A stretch of 64,000 nucleotides of DNA. Source: Eubacterium plexicaudatum ASF492 (lineage in GTDB: Bacteria; Bacillota; Clostridia; Lachnospirales; Lachnospiraceae). The stretch covers positions 868,001-932,000 of the forward strand of contig NZ_AQFT02000001.1 in the NCBI RefSeq assembly GCF_000364225.2, read 5' to 3'. Of this stretch, positions 62,067 through 64,000 are shown piece by piece. Below the pieces are notes generated by a model, which saw nothing but the letters and a program-made list of their open reading frames with translations, did not search any database and was not told where the DNA came from. The number at the start of each line of letters is the position of its first letter. The first letter of the stretch is position 1. Both the position numbers and the translations under genes were made by a program.

Positions 62067-63278
62067 ATGAGTAATTATTTAGCTAAAAACACTTTACCAC
62101 ATGTAGGAACTACACCTGCGGTTAGAGGGGATGGCATTAAATTTTATGATGCAAATGGTAAACAGTACTATGATTTTTCAAGTCAAACACTTAACTTATT
62201 ACTAGGGCAATGTCATCCTAGTATAGTTAAGGCAATTAGAGAACAAGCCGGTAGAATTTCATATGCATCTAGCCGTTTTGGAACAGATGTATATTTTGAG
62301 GCGGTGGAATTATTGCATAGCATTGCCCCTAATCCGGAATCTAAAGTAAATATAAAAATGTGTGATGGATCTGATGCTAACGAAACGGCAATAAAGACAG
62401 CCAGAAAATATACAAATAAACCGGGAATTATTTCTTTTTATAAGATGCATACCGGACAGACTACTCAAACCATAAATATTAGAGGATATGGCAGAGACGA
62501 GAGAACTTTGATTGGAACGACAGATCAGGTTTATTTTGTGAATCCACCCAAATGTAAAGATTTAATGGATTACTTGGATACACTGGAAGAAATAGAAGAA
62601 ATAGCGAAAAGAGAAAAAATAGGCGGACTTATATTAGATCCATTAATGGTCAATGGCGGATTACTTGTTAATAAAAATACGAGGGAATATCTTAGAGCAA
62701 TACAAACCATTTGCAAGAATTATAATATGATTTTTATTTTAGATGAAAATCAAACATTCGGATGGTTTCCAACATTATTTGCATCAAAATACTGGGACAT
62801 TGATCCTGATATTATTACTTTAGGAAAAGGATTATCTGGGGGAAATCCCTTAGCAGGAGTTATCATTAAGGACTATTTGGACGGAGTATTGGATTACAAT
62901 GAGGCGGACTTTACAAATGGCGGAAATCCACTGTGTTGTGCAGCAACGATAGCTACAATAAATACATTACTTAATACAAATTTTAAAATTATGGAAAAAG
63001 AAAAAATTTTTACTGAAGGTTTTTCAGTAATAAAGGAAAAGTTTAGTAATGTTAATGTAAGAGGAATCGGGATAATCTGGTGTTTAGACTTGTCTGACAT
63101 TGAATCTGATAATAACCTGACATCTAGTATTTACAAGGTAATGCTTGACAGAGGGATTTTCTTGCGTCAATACGGAAATAAACTTATTTTTAAGCCGCCA
63201 GTAATTGTAACTGAGGAGGAAATACGAATGGTTATGCTCAAGTTACGAAAGGTTATGGAGGAAGTATTGTGCAATTAG
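62067..63278 (+). CDS. Class III PLP aminotransferase (GSA-aminotransferase-like)
   Basis: 403 aa from ATG 62067 after GAATGAGGAGGAATAAATTTT. Fold-type I, class III signs: GTTPAVRGDGIKFYDANGKQ, MCDGSDANETAIKTARKYT, LILDPLMVNGGLLV, LDENQTFGWFPTLF (cofactor Asp) and PLP lysine Lys254 in ITLGKGLSGGNPLAGV. Typical length. In this operon it would put an amino group on a keto-cyclitol or keto-sugar. Intact, and its stop overlaps the next start by 10 nt. Confidence 0.85.
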   Translation: MSNYLAKNTLPHVGTTPAVRGDGIKFYDANGKQYYDFSSQTLNLLLGQCHPSIVKAIREQAGRISYASSRFGTDVYFEAVELLHSIAPNPESKVNIKMCDGSDANETAIKTARKYTNKPGIISFYKMHTGQTTQTINIRGYGRDERTLIGTTDQVYFVNPPKCKDLMDYLDTLEEIEEIAKREKIGGLILDPLMVNGGLLVNKNTREYLRAIQTICKNYNMIFILDENQTFGWFPTLFASKYWDIDPDIITLGKGLSGGNPLAGVIIKDYLDGVLDYNEADFTNGGNPLCCAATIATINTLLNTNFKIMEKEKIFTEGFSVIKEKFSNVNVRGIGIIWCLDLSDIESDNNLTSSIYKVMLDRGIFLRQYGNKLIFKPPVIVTEEEIRMVMLKLRKVMEEVLCN

Positions 63279-64000
63279 GAATTTTTACAAGAGTCTTTCA
63301 GGATATTTCTTTTGATGAGATGGTTAAGCAGGCTCGTGGTTATGGATTTAAAACACTGGAACTAACTGCAAATTATAAAAGCAAACATATCAATATAATG
63401 CAGCCAGATATAGAACATATTTTGCAAATCATTGAACAAAATGATTTACAGATCACATCATTGGATATACACAGAGATAGCCAATTATTTCTTGGTGCAA
63501 AGGGGAAGGATACTTATCATTTTTATCCGGGAACATCTGTTGAGCAACAAGAATATGCGGAAAAAGTTTTGTATCAAATAGCAGAGGTCACAAAACAATT
63601 GAACGTAAGAGTTGTAGTGGGAAATATTGGGTGTTTAGATTTTTCTGATATATTTGAGTGGCCATCTAAATCCGGTTGGAAAAATCAATTAAGTATAGCA
63701 AAAGAAAAATGGATGCCCATTTTAGAACGATATTACACAGAGAATATAATTTTTGCGCATGAAATTGGTCCACAACAATTAGCATTTAATACTGAAACAG
63801 CACTTGAATTGGCTGACGTTTTCGAGAATATTCCATCTTTGGGTTTTTGTATTGATCCATCCCAATTGTTATATACGGGAATAAATATCTCAGATTGTAT
63901 AGAGTCACTAGGAAAAAAGGTGGTTAATTTTCATGCAAAGGACGCAGAATTTAATCATACTGTTAGAAAATCAGGCATTTTAGCTCATGGAAATTATAGT
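63269..64000 (+). CDS. TIM-barrel sugar-phosphate isomerase/epimerase (cut by window edge)
   Basis: GTG start at 63269 (QLGIFTRVFQDISFDEMVKQ), open to the window end (244 codons seen). Xylose-isomerase-like TIM barrel: LELTANYKSKHINI, candidate metal ligands Glu in IIFAHEIGPQQLAF, Asp in LGFCIDPSQLLYTG and His in VVNFHAKDAEF. Probably epimerises a cyclitol or sugar phosphate in the pathway, comparable in role to the 2-epimerase step of valienamine synthesis. The C terminus and any following genes are outside. Confidence 0.75.
   Translation, partial: MQLGIFTRVFQDISFDEMVKQARGYGFKTLELTANYKSKHINIMQPDIEHILQIIEQNDLQITSLDIHRDSQLFLGAKGKDTYHFYPGTSVEQQEYAEKVLYQIAEVTKQLNVRVVVGNIGCLDFSDIFEWPSKSGWKNQLSIAKEKWMPILERYYTENIIFAHEIGPQQLAFNTETALELADVFENIPSLGFCIDPSQLLYTGINISDCIESLGKKVVNFHAKDAEFNHTVRKSGILAHGNYS

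Noticed and set aside
1..64000. Antibiotic-resistance, tRNA or rRNA genes
   Set aside because: None recognised; the only cargo-like genes are the cyclitol-type operon.
1..64000. Claim that the whole element with both att ends is contained
   Set aside because: No element-level attachment sites or main integrase are visible; both ends run out of the window, and a ParM locus leaves open a plasmid rather than an integrated element.

Overview
The window looks like part of a large conjugative element (integrative or plasmid-like) from a low-to-mid GC Gram-positive gut bacterium, most likely a Lachnospiraceae-type Clostridia. The reasons are strong AAGGAGG-type ribosome binding sites, TTG/GTG starts, the PcfB / VirD4 / Maff2 pilin / VirB6-like / PrgI / VirB4 / NlpC-P60 transfer set, LPD28, DUF4313 and DUF6674 accessory proteins, a tandem SpoVG protein and a giant methylase-helicase. 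All assignments are by reading the sequence; no database search was run.

Layout. (1) 1-5719: a nested mobile-element pile-up. A DDE transposon (copy 1) is interrupted by the end of a tyrosine-recombinase element running off the left edge and by a three-recombinase RIT-like element (466-3902). Copy 1 itself sits inside a group II intron reverse-transcriptase gene whose remnant is 5720-6459. (2) 6460-10359: a ParM-type partition locus with operator-like inverted repeats and a partly decayed duplicate. (3) 10440-13544: regulator, DUF5688, RadC and toprim genes. (4) 13541-13843: iteron and hairpin cluster, a candidate oriT. (5) 13898-18562: relaxosome, TTG-started relaxase and accessory proteins. 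(6) 18575-33257: mating-pair apparatus, interrupted by an IS110-type element, plus a DNA methyltransferase and an NlpC/P60 hydrolase. (7) 33268-50969: accessory genes, an MT-A70 methylase and a gene for about 2,886 aa (methylase plus SNF2-like helicase). That gene is cut by an IS66 element (40746-43700) and by transposon copy 2 (46177-49733), both with target duplications, so the original frame can be rebuilt exactly. (8) 50969-57761: a sortase gene split by transposon copy 3 (51044-54716), then tandem SpoVG and DUF6674 genes. (9) 57762-64000: a visibly AT-rich cargo operon.

The cargo operon encodes a cupin, a sugar-phosphate cyclase closest in motifs to 2-epi-5-epi-valiolone synthase, a ROK-family sugar/cyclitol kinase (split by an IS4-like element), a class III aminotransferase and a TIM-barrel sugar-phosphate epimerase (running off the right edge). 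Together these are the enzyme types expected for a C7-aminocyclitol (pseudo-sugar) or related aminocyclitol pathway. Several genes overlap by 10-20 nt, as expected for translational coupling.

Three divergent copies of one transposon type are present. Each carries, in order, a DUF6431-like zinc-finger protein, a Mu/TniA-like DDE transposase, an ExeA/TniB-like AAA+ ATPase and a protein of about 110 aa. This is a coherent, little-described four-gene system, although the first gene of copy 1 lies outside the window.

Many single-base indels, mostly in short homopolymers, break mobile-element and cargo genes while the conjugation backbone reads intact. This may be real decay or consensus error, and it decides whether the cyclitol pathway is functional.
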